Positions 35,061 through 43,742 are shown, counted from the first letter of the stretch. The stretch is 64,000 nt of DNA from Acidobacteriota bacterium (GCA_018268755.1 JAFDVW010000003.1:215278-279277), one strand, 5' to 3'. Translations and numbers: made by a program. The notes: generated from the sequence alone by a model not told the origin.

Positions 35061-36893
35061 ATGAACTTCACACTGCTGGATTGGACCGCCATTGTCGGCT
35101 ACCTCGTCATCACTTTGTTCCTGGGCCTTTACTTTCGCAGCCGCTCCGGCAAGAGTGTCGACGACTACTTCGTCTCCGGACGCAATGTCTCCTGGTGGCT
35201 GGCCGGCACCTCGATGGTGGCCACTACCTTCGCTGCCGATACTCCGCTGGTAGTGACCGGCCTGGTCTATACCCAGGGGATCGCCGGGAACTGGTTGTGG
35301 TGGGCATTTCTGCTCTCCGGCATGATGACGGTGTTCCTGTTCGCCCGGCTGTGGCGGCGCTCCGGGCTGCTCACCGACGTGCAGTTCGCAGAGATGCGTT
35401 ATTCGGGCAAGCCAGCGGCGTTTCTCCGTGGATTTCGTGCGGTTTACCTGGGATTGCTCATGAATTGCCTGATCCTGGGGTGGGTGACCAAGGCAATGAC
35501 CAGCATTGTGGCCGTGACCCTCAATGTCTCCGACAGCCGGGCCTTGGCTATCTGCGTCTTCTTCCTGATTCCGTTCACAGGGTTATATGTGGCGCTGGGC
35601 GGCCTATGGGGCGTGCTGTGGACCGATCTCTTTCAGTTTGCCCTCAAGATGGCCATTGTGATCGCCGTGGCCTGGTATGCGGTTTCCGCCGCAGGGGGGA
35701 TGACGGCGCTGCTTACCCGTCTGGCTGAGATGCGGACTGCCGCCGGTCCTTCGGCGGGGGATGCAACCGCGTTCTTTCCCGATTTCTCCCGCCCCATGGC
35801 ACAGGAAGGGTTGTGGCTTCTGCCCGTGCTGACTTTCCTGGTGAACATTGGACTGCAGTGGTGGGCATTCTGGTATCCCGGGGCGGAGCCGGGCGGGGGC
35901 GGCTATATCGCGCAGCGCATTTTCAGCGCCAAGGACGAGCGTAACGGCCTGCTCTCCGTGCTGTGGTTCAACGTGGCGCACTATGCTCTGCGTCCCTGGC
36001 CGTGGATACTGACCGCGCTGGCCGCCATCGTGCTCTATCCCAACCTGGAGCATCCCGAAACCGGCTACATGCTGATTGTGAGCCAGCATGTGCCGCCGGC
36101 ACTGCGCGGGATTGTGATCGCCGGATTTATGGCGGCCTTCATGTCGACCATCGCTACCCAGCTCAACTGGGGAGCTTCCTATCTGGTCTCTGATTTCTAT
36201 CGCCGCTTCCTCAAGACCCAGGCCACGGACGCGCACTATGTGAACATGTCTCGCGCCGTGACCGTGCTGCTGGTGATCGCCTCGGCTTTTGTTTCCTGGC
36301 TGCTGTCGGACATTCGCAGCGGCTGGCAGATTGTGCTGGAAGTGGGGGCGGGGACGGGCGGCGTCTATCTGCTGCGCTGGTACTGGTGGCGCATCAATGC
36401 CTGGAGCGAAATTTCCGCTATGGGGACGGCCCTGGTCATGACTGTGTTCCTGCAGGTGGCCAAGCCCTTTGCCGGATCGAATCCGGTAGTCTTCGCCAAG
36501 AACGCGCTGGCCACCGCGATCGTGACCACGCTGGTGTGGGTGATTGTGACCTATGCGACCGGGCCGGAGCCGCAAGCCGTGCTGCTGAAGTTCTACCGCA
36601 GCGTGCGTCCGCACGCCGCGGGATGGCAGCCGGTGGCCGCCCTGGCGCCGGATGTGCCGCCCACACGCGACCTGGGGCGTAACCTGCTTTCCTGGGCGCT
36701 AGGCTGCGCCATGGTGTATCTGGCGCTGTTCGGCTCGGGGCGAGTTTTGTTGCAGCGGACGGGAAGTGGGATGCTATTGCTGGTGCTGGCCGCCGTTTGT
36801 GCGGTGGGGCTATATGCCAACTTGAGCCGCACGGGATGGGAGCCGGTGGGGGAAGAAGCATCGGTCGAGAAGCCGGTTCCGGGTATGCACTGA
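35061..36893 (+). CDS. Sodium:solute symporter
   Basis: A 610-residue SSS-family carrier with about 13 membrane segments. Characteristic parts are GLYFRSRSGKSVDDYFVSGR after TM1, WWLAGTSMVATTFAADTPL (sodium-site region), GLYVALGGLWGVLWTDLFQF and IAGFMAAFMSTIATQLNWG. It imports a solute together with Na+ across the inner membrane; the solute is unknown. The ORF is open to 34905 but the upstream residues are polar and have no family match, so the ATG at 35061 (MNFTLLDWTAIVGYL) was used. The C-terminus after residue 510 includes a cytoplasmic part (RSVRPHAAGWQPVAAL) before two final hydrophobic segments. Confidence 0.9.
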   Translation: MNFTLLDWTAIVGYLVITLFLGLYFRSRSGKSVDDYFVSGRNVSWWLAGTSMVATTFAADTPLVVTGLVYTQGIAGNWLWWAFLLSGMMTVFLFARLWRRSGLLTDVQFAEMRYSGKPAAFLRGFRAVYLGLLMNCLILGWVTKAMTSIVAVTLNVSDSRALAICVFFLIPFTGLYVALGGLWGVLWTDLFQFALKMAIVIAVAWYAVSAAGGMTALLTRLAEMRTAAGPSAGDATAFFPDFSRPMAQEGLWLLPVLTFLVNIGLQWWAFWYPGAEPGGGGYIAQRIFSAKDERNGLLSVLWFNVAHYALRPWPWILTALAAIVLYPNLEHPETGYMLIVSQHVPPALRGIVIAGFMAAFMSTIATQLNWGASYLVSDFYRRFLKTQATDAHYVNMSRAVTVLLVIASAFVSWLLSDIRSGWQIVLEVGAGTGGVYLLRWYWWRINAWSEISAMGTALVMTVFLQVAKPFAGSNPVVFAKNALATAIVTTLVWVIVTYATGPEPQAVLLKFYRSVRPHAAGWQPVAALAPDVPPTRDLGRNLLSWALGCAMVYLALFGSGRVLLQRTGSGMLLLVLAAVCAVGLYANLSRTGWEPVGEEASVEKPVPGMH

Positions 36894-36908
36894 GTCTGTT
36901 CTTAGCTT

Positions 36909-37087
36909 TGTCATCCTGAGCGAAGTCGAAGGATCCCTACCGGGGAATGCTCTCGTTGATCCCTCTTTTTGTCGAGCTGGGGAATGCAGCCTCGATGGCA
37001 CCGGCAAAGCAGCCGTTCGTACAGAGGGTAGGGATTCTTCGCGAGATGCCTTTGCTGCGCAAAAGCACCTCTTCACTCAGAATGACA
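36909..37087. repeat. Composite palindromic repeat, copy before the S9 peptidase (first of a pair)
   Basis: Starts TGTCATCCTGAGCGAAGTCG and ends CACTCAGAATGACA. Inner arms are GAAGGATCCCTACC and AGGGTAGGGATTCTTCG. The right half contains the hairpin GAGATGCCTTTGC / GCAAAAGCACCTC. Its central 120 bases are nearly identical to the next copy at 37140. The 466-base spacer 36894-37359 is almost wholly these two elements. Confidence 0.75.
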
Positions 37088-37139
37088 ATGGTGGAGTGGG
37101 ATTAGGAACAGTCATAAATCTCTCGCAGGTACTCCCTTC

Positions 37140-37353
37140 TGTCATCCTGAGCGGAGCGGGGAAGTTCGCTGTGCGAACGTCCCCACGTAGTCGAAGGATC
37201 CCAACCGGGGAATGCTCTCGTTGATCCCTCTTTTTGTCGAGCTGGGGAATGCAGCCTGGATGGCGCCGGCAAAGGCAGCCGTTCGTACAGAGGGTAGGGA
37301 TTCTTCGCGAGATGCCTTTGCAGCGCAAAGGCACCTCTTCGCTCAGAATGACA
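37140..37353. repeat. Composite palindromic repeat, second of the pair
   Basis: Starts TGTCATCCTGAGCGGAGCGG, ends GCTCAGAATGACA. The left half has an extra hairpin GGGGAAGTTCGC-tgt-GCGAACGTCCCC that the first copy lacks. The central region GGGGAATGCTCTCGTTGATC onward repeats the first copy with few changes. It ends six bases before the stop codon of the peptidase gene. Confidence 0.75.
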
Positions 37354-37359
37354 GGAGAG

Positions 37360-39348
37360 CTAGAAGGTCAGCTTGCAGCCGCACTCCGCCGGCGGCACGT
37401 GTGCCTTCAGGAATCCGGCGACACGCTTATAGGCGTCGATCTGGTTTTCGATGCGGGCAAAACCATGGCCTTCATTCTCGTAGATTTTGGAGTCCACGAT
37501 CCCGCCGCGCTTTTTGATGGCGTCCACTACCTGCTGCGTTTCCGACTTCGGGCAGCGCGGGTCGTTTCCTCCGGCCAACAGTAGCAGCGGCGCCTTCACC
37601 TGGTCGATGAAGTTAATCGGGGAGCGGTCTTCATAGAGCGCCTTGTTTTTCACCGGATCGCCCATGGTGGCCAGATCCATCTGCTGCAGGACGGGATCTT
37701 CGTTCGCGATCTCAGTAAACCAGTTCACAAAGGGCACAATCGGGACGCCCGCGGCCCAAACCTCGGGCGCCTTGCTAACGCCCATCATGGTCATGTATCC
37801 GCCGTAGCTGCCGCCCACCAGGGCCAGCTTTTTGGGATCGGGGTAGCCGGTCTGTTTGATCCAGTCGGCGGCGGCAAGAACGTCCTGCAAGTCTCCGCCG
37901 CCCATGTCGCCGATGTTGGCCTGCTGAAATTCTTTGCCATAGCCGGTCGAGCCGCGGTAGTTGGGCGCAATGACCATGTATCCCTGATTGACCATGTACT
38001 GCACAAAGCGGTTGAAGGAGTTTACCGTCTGCGACGCCGGGCCGCCGTGCACGTAGACGATCGCTGCGTTCTGGGCATTGCGGGCCATGTTGAAGGGCAG
38101 ATACACCAGGGCGGAGATGGTCCACTTTTTGTCGCGGCTCGGATAGTGCACCAGAAAGGGCTCGACCATGTGGTCGGGTTGAACGCCGGCCATCAGGGAA
38201 TGGGTGAGCTGCGTGGCTTTATTGCCGGCAAAAGAGTAGGTCCACAGGTCGTTGGGGGAAGTCGGGCCATTGTGGTAGCAGAGAAGCTGCGAGCCGTCGT
38301 GGTTAAACGCCGAGGCCGACCCGGCCAGGTCGTTCATGCCTTTGGCCAGGGCGAGCGCGCTGGCTTTACCCGTGGCCACGGTATAAAGATAAATTTCCGC
38401 ATTGCCGTCTACATTGGCCGTCCAGGTAAGGTGCTTGCCGTCGGGAGAAAAGTGGCCGCCCTGGAGCTCCCATTTTTCCTGCGTGAGCCAGTGGATTTTC
38501 TTGCTGGCGATGTCGAGCAGCCCGACGTTTGGGTATCCATTGTGCGCGTCGGAGGTGATCAGCAGTTTCTTGCCGTCGGGGGAGAAATCGTTGACCTGAT
38601 AGATCTGCTCTCCATCGTGCGGAGTAAGCAAGGTGCTTTGCCCGCTTTCAAAGTCGACGAGAAAGATATTGGCGTCGGTCCCCTTGGCCTGCACCTGGGT
38701 GTAGGCCAGCCATCGGCCATCCTTCGACCAGACCGGATGGTCGTTCAATTTGTCGGCGGCGGTGCCCGTGGTGACATGCTTCACCTGCCGCATGAGCGTG
38801 TCGTAGGCGTCGATTTCATAGACCGACGAGGTCTTGGGCTTGACGGTGTAGGCCAGGTAGCGGCCATCGGGCGACCAGGCAGGGGATTCCTCGGAGACTT
38901 CGCGGGTGTTGGTGAGGTTCACCACTTCGCCGCTGGCGGGCGAAACCATGAAGATGTCCCACTGCTCATCGCCGTCGTAATCGGACATGTAGGCGATCCA
39001 CTTGCCGGTGGACGACCAGGCCGGCGCTGTCTGGCGTTGGTCGCTGACCGTGAGCTGCTTGGGCCATCCGCCCGCCGAAGGAACCACCCAGAGATTGTTC
39101 CGCCCGCTGATATTGGAGACGAAAACGACGCTCTTGCCATCGGGCGACCAGGCGCTGGCCCCGATGGCGCGCGTCATATAGAGCCGCTCGAGGGCCAGGC
39201 CCTGCTCACTCTGCTCGACATTTGCGTTGGACTTCGAGGTGATTTGCTTGGGGTCGGTAATGACCTGGGGCGCGGGAAGAGAGCCAGTTTGAGCGATGAC
39301 ATTCATGGGAATCAGGAGCACAGCCGCGAGAAAGCATGCGAGGCGCAT
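37360..39348 (-). CDS. S9-family peptidase (prolyl-oligopeptidase/acylaminoacyl-peptidase type)
   Basis: A 662-residue exported serine peptidase. Residues 1-20 form a signal peptide (RLACFLAAVLLIPMNVIA). Residues 45-400 are a TolB-like beta-propeller with repeated WSPDGK/FSPDGK units. The C-terminal alpha/beta-hydrolase domain holds the serine in GGSYGGYMT, the aspartate in LLLAGGNDPRCP and the histidine in NEGHGF. It cleaves peptides, probably in the periplasm. The ORF opens with TTG ten residues upstream; the ATG at 39348 starts the signal peptide and is preferred. Repeats lie on both sides. Confidence 0.92.
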   Translation of the reverse strand: MRLACFLAAVLLIPMNVIAQTGSLPAPQVITDPKQITSKSNANVEQSEQGLALERLYMTRAIGASAWSPDGKSVVFVSNISGRNNLWVVPSAGGWPKQLTVSDQRQTAPAWSSTGKWIAYMSDYDGDEQWDIFMVSPASGEVVNLTNTREVSEESPAWSPDGRYLAYTVKPKTSSVYEIDAYDTLMRQVKHVTTGTAADKLNDHPVWSKDGRWLAYTQVQAKGTDANIFLVDFESGQSTLLTPHDGEQIYQVNDFSPDGKKLLITSDAHNGYPNVGLLDIASKKIHWLTQEKWELQGGHFSPDGKHLTWTANVDGNAEIYLYTVATGKASALALAKGMNDLAGSASAFNHDGSQLLCYHNGPTSPNDLWTYSFAGNKATQLTHSLMAGVQPDHMVEPFLVHYPSRDKKWTISALVYLPFNMARNAQNAAIVYVHGGPASQTVNSFNRFVQYMVNQGYMVIAPNYRGSTGYGKEFQQANIGDMGGGDLQDVLAAADWIKQTGYPDPKKLALVGGSYGGYMTMMGVSKAPEVWAAGVPIVPFVNWFTEIANEDPVLQQMDLATMGDPVKNKALYEDRSPINFIDQVKAPLLLLAGGNDPRCPKSETQQVVDAIKKRGGIVDSKIYENEGHGFARIENQIDAYKRVAGFLKAHVPPAECGCKLTF

Positions 39349-39413
39349 AAGAGTTGTGGTGAAAGGAAAGTGTAGCAAATCTGAGTGGTCACCCGAGGCC
39401 TGGAGATGCTTGC

Positions 39414-39600
39414 TGTCATTCGGAGCAAAACCTTTCCTTCGCTTTGCGAAGGAAAGGTGCAGTCGAAGAATCCCTACAATTTACACAACTGTCTTTATCG
39501 CAACCGAAGGCCCAAGACCACGGGAGCATTCTGCCGGTAGGGATCCTTCGACTACGCGAGAAGTTCGCGTTGCGAACTTCTCGCTTCGCTCAGGATGACA
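39414..39600. repeat. Composite palindromic repeat between S9 peptidase and nth
   Basis: A 187-base copy with ends TGTCATTCGGAGC and GCTCAGGATGACA. Left hairpin ACCTTTCCTTCGC-ttt-GCGAAGGAAAGGT, right hairpin GAGAAGTTCGC-gtt-GCGAACTTCTC, inner arms GTCGAAGAATCCCTAC and GGTAGGGATCCTTCGAC. It is the most complete copy. The spacer 39379-39638 holds no gene. Confidence 0.78.
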
Positions 39601-39638
39601 AAGTCAGGATGACAACGTGCAAATGCGGCCAGTAACGT

Positions 39639-40487
39639 CTAGTGCGCGGCTTTGTGCATCTCGACTGTGCTCCAGGTCTTGTCGCCGGCGTGGCAAAGGT
39701 TTTCCAGGGAGCATTCGGCGCATTTGGGTTTGCGGGCGATGCAAGTCTTCCGGCCGTGCCAGATGATCTGGTGAGAGAACAGGGTCCAGCGGTCGCGCGG
39801 AATAACCTTCATCAGGTCCTGCTCGATGGTACGCGGGTCGTCGTTCTTGGTCAGCTCCAGCCGCCGTGAGATGCGGTGTACGTGGGTATCCACCACCACA
39901 CCTTCGTTCTTCCCGAACCACGATCCCAGCACTACGTTGGCCGTCTTGCGGGCCACGCCTGGCAGGGAAAGCAGCTTGTCCATTTCATCGGGGACCTGTC
40001 CGCCGAATTCTTCCACCACTTTCTTGGCCGCTCCGACGATGGACTTGGCCTTATTGCGGAAGAAGCCGGTGGAGCGAATGTCCGGCTCCAGCTCTTCCGG
40101 CTTGAGCGCGGCGAAATGTTGCACGGTAGGGTATTTCTGAAAGAGTCCCGGAGTCACCATATTGACCCGGACATCGGTACACTGCGCGGAGAGAATGGTC
40201 GCCACTACCAGCTCCCATGCGTTGTTGTGGTGCAGGGCGCAGGTCACGTCGGGGTAAAGCTGGTTCAGCCGTTTGAGGATCTCCGCTACCCGCTCCGGCG
40301 AGAGCGGATTGTAGCGAGCGGAGCCGCTGACGGACTTTTTTGCCGGCGACGCCACGGCGGGAGCCTTCGTTATTTTGCTGCGAACCCTTGTTCCCTCTAC
40401 GGCCCGGCGGGTTCCGGCTGCGGCCGTGCGCACCCGGTCCTGGCGGCCACTTTTGGCGGGTTGGCGAGGCACCACTCCTCGTACCAT
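39639..40487 (-). CDS. nth: Endonuclease III
   Basis: A 282-residue DNA glycosylase/AP lyase for oxidised pyrimidines. The helix-hairpin-helix is LPGVARKTANVVLGSWFG with the catalytic lysine, and the catalytic aspartate is in VVVDTHVHR. The [4Fe-4S] loop is C-x6-C-x2-C-x5-C in CIARKPKCAECSLENLC. The first 60 residues are a basic, Ala/Lys/Arg-rich extension not found in E. coli Nth (211 residues); it may bind DNA or may be an overcalled start, but no later Met offers a normal N-terminus. It diverges from the small gene at 40626. Confidence 0.93.
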   Translation of the reverse strand: MVRGVVPRQPAKSGRQDRVRTAAAGTRRAVEGTRVRSKITKAPAVASPAKKSVSGSARYNPLSPERVAEILKRLNQLYPDVTCALHHNNAWELVVATILSAQCTDVRVNMVTPGLFQKYPTVQHFAALKPEELEPDIRSTGFFRNKAKSIVGAAKKVVEEFGGQVPDEMDKLLSLPGVARKTANVVLGSWFGKNEGVVVDTHVHRISRRLELTKNDDPRTIEQDLMKVIPRDRWTLFSHQIIWHGRKTCIARKPKCAECSLENLCHAGDKTWSTVEMHKAAH

Positions 40488-40527
40488 ACAGGTCTCTCCG
40501 AAAGAGCCTCATGGTAGCATCCCACGC

Positions 40528-40586
40528 CTACTTTGGTAATCTGCGGAACCCGCCGCGTAATTGACGCCGGGTTACCCCAAAGGTAG
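40528..40586. repeat. Inverted repeat in the nth upstream region
   Basis: CTACTTTGGTAAT (40528-40540) and GTTACCCCAAAGGTAG (40571-40586) are imperfect inverted arms around a GC-rich centre. It lies between divergent genes and could be an operator or hairpin; function unknown. Confidence 0.35.
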
Positions 40587-40625
40587 TCTGGTGAGGAACC
40601 AATTTCAGCAAGGCAGGGAAGATTT

Positions 40626-40850
40626 GTGGCCGTGAAGTCCATTCAACTCGGACAGGTCTGGCGCAACGACGCAGATGGCCAGGATTACCTCGTCACCAAG
40701 CTCTATAGCGAGCTCTTCACCCAATTTGCAGTCCTGCGGCCTGCCGGCTTGACCGCTCCGGACGCCCCGACTGTGCGCGTCAAGGTTTCCAAGAGCGCGG
40801 AGGGAGCCGGCTTGCCGGGCTATACCTTTACCCAGGAAGGCGCGTTTTAG
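40626..40850 (+). CDS. Small conserved-looking protein of unknown function
   Basis: A 74-residue cytoplasmic protein starting at GTG, with GGGAAG five bases upstream. The sequence KSIQLGQVWRNDADGQDYLV and TKLYSELFTQFAVLRP is beta-rich and looks like a small SH3-like or DUF-type barrel. No family was recognised with confidence. It is followed 49 bases later by the DedA gene, with which it may be transcribed. A real gene is supported by its ribosome site and by the absence of a competing frame. Confidence 0.6.
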   Translation: MAVKSIQLGQVWRNDADGQDYLVTKLYSELFTQFAVLRPAGLTAPDAPTVRVKVSKSAEGAGLPGYTFTQEGAF

Positions 40851-40899
40851 AGCGCACCATGGCTTCCCGGGACTTCCTACCTGAGAGCGACCAGCCAGC

Positions 40900-41526
40900 A
40901 TGACGGAAAAAATCCTAGCCGTCGTTTTCGTGTTTATTAAGGCCGTCATCGCCACCACTGGCTACGCCGGAGTCGCTATCCTCATGGGCATTGAGTCGGC
41001 CTGCATTCCGCTGCCCTCGGAACTCATCATGCCCTTCGCTGGATATTTGGTGTACGAAGGCAGCATGAACCTGTTATGGGTGGCGACCGCGGGCGCTATC
41101 GGCTGTAACCTGGGTTCGTTGGTGGCCTACGAGATCGGATGTTACGGGGGGCGGCCGCTGGTCGAGCGTTATGGCCGCTGGATTCTTCTGACCCACCGCG
41201 AACTCGACTGGGCGGACCGTTTTTTCGCCCGTTGGGGATATCTGGCGGTTTTCATCGCCCGCCTGCTGCCGGTGATCCGCACCTTCATCGCGCTGCCTGC
41301 CGGCATTGCCCGCATGCCGCGCGGCCGCTTCCACATCTACACCTTCCTGGGCTCCTGGCCCTGGTGCTACGGGCTGGCCTATGTCGGCATGAAGCTGGGG
41401 CAGAACTGGCGCGAGATCGGCAAATACTTCCACCAGTTCGATGCCGTGATCGGCGTCATTCTGTTGGCGGGCGCCATCTACTTCATCCGCTCCCACTGGA
41501 AAAACCGTCTGCGCTCCGCTGAGTAG
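40900..41526 (+). CDS. DedA-family membrane protein
   Basis: A 208-residue inner-membrane protein with about five hydrophobic segments. DedA hallmarks are ESACIPLPSELIMPFAGYLV, the GCNLGSLVAYEIGCYGGRP segment, FFARWGYLAVFIARLLPVIR and TFIALPAGIARMPRGRF. DedA/VTT-domain proteins are needed for membrane homeostasis and some recycle lipid carriers such as undecaprenyl phosphate; the role here is inferred from the family. It follows the small gene at 40626 by 49 bases. Confidence 0.9.
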   Translation: MTEKILAVVFVFIKAVIATTGYAGVAILMGIESACIPLPSELIMPFAGYLVYEGSMNLLWVATAGAIGCNLGSLVAYEIGCYGGRPLVERYGRWILLTHRELDWADRFFARWGYLAVFIARLLPVIRTFIALPAGIARMPRGRFHIYTFLGSWPWCYGLAYVGMKLGQNWREIGKYFHQFDAVIGVILLAGAIYFIRSHWKNRLRSAE

Positions 41527-41555
41527 CGGCACGTCCGCAGCCCAATTTCTCTCTC

Positions 41556-41604
41556 GATCCGCAGACGCATTTAAATCCGTGGTAATCCGCGTCAATCCGC
41601 GGCG
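41556..41604. repeat. Word-like tandem repeat (AATCCGYG unit)
   Basis: AAATCCGTGG, TAATCCGCG and TCAATCCGCGG follow each other directly, a degenerate tandem with a period of 9-10 bases, preceded by GATCCGCAGACGCAT. The same vocabulary occurs at 8455-8482. It separates the DedA gene from the small secreted-protein gene. Confidence 0.6.
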
Positions 41605-41658
41605 ATTTTTTGACCGGCTGCTTCTCCTGGTGTACAACCTCAGCACAAGGAGAGACTT

Positions 41659-42090
41659 GTGAAACGCTTCGTTTGCCTGTCTGCACTGATTCTCGCCATG
41701 GTTGTTCCCAGCCTGGCCCAAAGCGCCCCAGCGCCGACCGGTCAGCCGTTTGTCGTGGAGTATTACTACAAGGCCAAGTGGGGACACGCCGAAGAATTCC
41801 TGCGCCTGTTCAAGAAGAACCACTATCCGCTGCTGAAGAAGGAAGTCGAACTGGGACGGTTGCTCAAGGTCTGGATCGACCAGCCGCGCTACCACACTAC
41901 CGAAGACGGACGTTGGGACTATCGCGTCACTATCGTCTTCAAGAATGCCACCGTGGCCAACGAGCCCTTCGACGAGGAAGGGCTGAAAAAGCAGCTTTAT
42001 CCCGACCAGGAGACTTACGGGAAAGAAGAGCAGCGCCGCTTTGAGATCCTGGAGGCCCACTGGGACCTGCCGATTAAGACCGTCGAGTGA
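41659..42090 (+). CDS. Exported protein of unknown function
   Basis: A 143-residue secreted protein starting at GTG behind a strong AAGGAG. Residues 1-21 are a signal peptide (FVCLSALILAMVVPSLAQS). The mature part (VVEYYYKAKWGHAEEFLRLF, then VELGRLLKVWIDQPRYH and WDYRVTIVFKNA) has the beta-alpha-beta pattern of small dimeric alpha/beta-barrel (NIPSNAP/EthD-like) proteins, but the match is only by pattern. No partner is evident from neighbours. The 266-base spacer that follows carries no recognised element. Confidence 0.65.
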   Translation: MKRFVCLSALILAMVVPSLAQSAPAPTGQPFVVEYYYKAKWGHAEEFLRLFKKNHYPLLKKEVELGRLLKVWIDQPRYHTTEDGRWDYRVTIVFKNATVANEPFDEEGLKKQLYPDQETYGKEEQRRFEILEAHWDLPIKTVE

Positions 42091-42356
42091 CCCTCGCGTG
42101 GCACTTGACCTGTTCCTGTTAGCGGGAGCGTTTCGGTGGCCGGCAATCTGCCACCCGGCTGGGAAGCTCGTGCCAACGCGGATGAGAATGGGTGAACGGC
42201 TTTTGACCCGCCCGGGCGCGCCGTTCGCTGCTGGATTTCTTCTAATCAACTGAAATCCGCCCATTTCCCCGTGCTTTATTTGCAATTTGTATGTCAGGTG
42301 AGAGAACATATCCGTTTGCCTCACATCTCCAGAACCAACAAGGAAGCCGCACATCC

Positions 42357-43718
42357 ATGGCTACAAAGAAGAAGAGCGCAATCGTCGAAGTAAAGAACCA
42401 GGGCGCCAGCAAGATTGAACCCGCCAAGGGAAAGCTGGGCATCATGATTCCCGGCATGGGCGCGGTGGCCACGACGTTCGTGGCCGGCGTCGAAGCCGTG
42501 CGCAAGGGACTGGCCAAGCCGATTGGCTCTCTCACCCAGATGGGCACCATTCGCTTAGGCAAGCGTACCGAGTCGCGCTCGCCTAAGGTGAAGGAGTTTG
42601 TGCCGCTGGCGGGATTGAACGACCTGGTCTTCACCGGCTGGGACCTCTTCGAAGACGATATGTACACCGCCGCGTCCAAAGCCGGCGTGCTGGAGAGCTC
42701 GCTGCTCAACCAGATCAAGCCCTTCCTCAGCTCGATCAAGCCGCGCAAGGCCGTCTTTGACCGCAACTACGTCAAGAAGCTGGACGGCAAGAACGTCAAG
42801 AAGGGCAAGAACAAGATGGACCTGGCGGAGCAGGTGCGCGACGACATCCGTCAGTTCAAGAAGTCCTCGGGCGCCAGCCGTCTGGTGACCATGTGGTGCG
42901 GCTCGACGGAAATTTTCCTGCAGCCTACGGCGGCCCACCAGAACGTGAAGGCCTTTGAGAAGGCGCTGCTCAAGAACGACGAAGCCATTGCCCCTTCGAT
43001 GATCTATGCCTACGCCTCCCTGATGGAAGGGGTACCGTTCGCCAACGGCGCTCCCAACCTCACCGTGGACCTGCCGGTCATGCTGGAACTCTCGCGGCAG
43101 AACGAAGCCCCCATTTGCGGCAAGGACTTCAAGACCGGCCAGACCCTGATGAAGACCATCCTGGCCCCGGGCTTCAAAGCGCGCCTGCTGGGCGTCAGCG
43201 GATGGTATTCCACCAATATTCTGGGCAACCGCGACGGCGAAGTGTTGGATGACCCCGATTCCTTCAAGACCAAGGAAGAGTCCAAGCTGGGCGTGTTGGA
43301 GCATATCCTGCAGCCCGACCTATACCCCGAGCTTTACAACAATATCTTCCACAAAGTCCGCATTAACTATTACCCGCCGCGGGGCGACAATAAGGAAGGC
43401 TGGGACAATATCGACATCTTCGGCTGGCTGGGCTATCCCATGCAGATTAAGGTCGATTTTCTGTGCCGGGACTCCATTCTGGCCGCTCCGATCGTGCTCG
43501 ACCTGGTTCTGTTCCTGGATCTGGCCAAGCGGACCCCGGAATTGCGCGGCATCGGCATTCAGGAATGGCTCAGCTTCTTCTTCAAGTCGCCCATGACCGT
43601 GCCCGGGCTCTATCCCGAACATGATCTGTTCATTCAGTCGATGAAGCTGAAGAACACGCTGCGCCACCTGAAGGGCGAGGAGTTGATCACGCACCTCGGG
43701 CTGGAATATTACGACTGA
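42357..43718 (+). CDS. ino1: Myo-inositol-1-phosphate synthase
   Basis: A 453-residue NAD-dependent enzyme making inositol-phosphate from glucose-6-phosphate. The N-terminal NAD loop is LGIMIPGMGAVATTFVAGVEA; the catalytic half includes GVPFANGAPNLTVDLPVML, GKDFKTGQTLMKTILAPGF (substrate loop) and SILAAPIVLDLVLFLDLAKR. It would supply inositol for inositol-containing phospholipids or compatible solutes. The ORF is open 22 codons upstream; ATG 42357 with AAGGAAG before it is preferred. The protein is longer than the ~360-residue actinobacterial enzymes, with a Lys-rich stretch near residue 150. A strong hairpin follows. Confidence 0.9.
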   Translation: MATKKKSAIVEVKNQGASKIEPAKGKLGIMIPGMGAVATTFVAGVEAVRKGLAKPIGSLTQMGTIRLGKRTESRSPKVKEFVPLAGLNDLVFTGWDLFEDDMYTAASKAGVLESSLLNQIKPFLSSIKPRKAVFDRNYVKKLDGKNVKKGKNKMDLAEQVRDDIRQFKKSSGASRLVTMWCGSTEIFLQPTAAHQNVKAFEKALLKNDEAIAPSMIYAYASLMEGVPFANGAPNLTVDLPVMLELSRQNEAPICGKDFKTGQTLMKTILAPGFKARLLGVSGWYSTNILGNRDGEVLDDPDSFKTKEESKLGVLEHILQPDLYPELYNNIFHKVRINYYPPRGDNKEGWDNIDIFGWLGYPMQIKVDFLCRDSILAAPIVLDLVLFLDLAKRTPELRGIGIQEWLSFFFKSPMTVPGLYPEHDLFIQSMKLKNTLRHLKGEELITHLGLEYYD

Positions 43719-43742
43719 TTGTTAAAAAGCTCTCAGCAGGGC

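Noticed and set aside
38047..39375. A 442-codon plus-strand frame opposite the S9 peptidase
   Set aside because: Antisense shadow; the peptidase has a signal peptide, a propeller and a complete catalytic triad.
41074..42354. A 426-codon minus-strand frame across DedA and the small secreted-protein gene
   Set aside because: It crosses two well-supported genes and a repeat, with no recognisable product.
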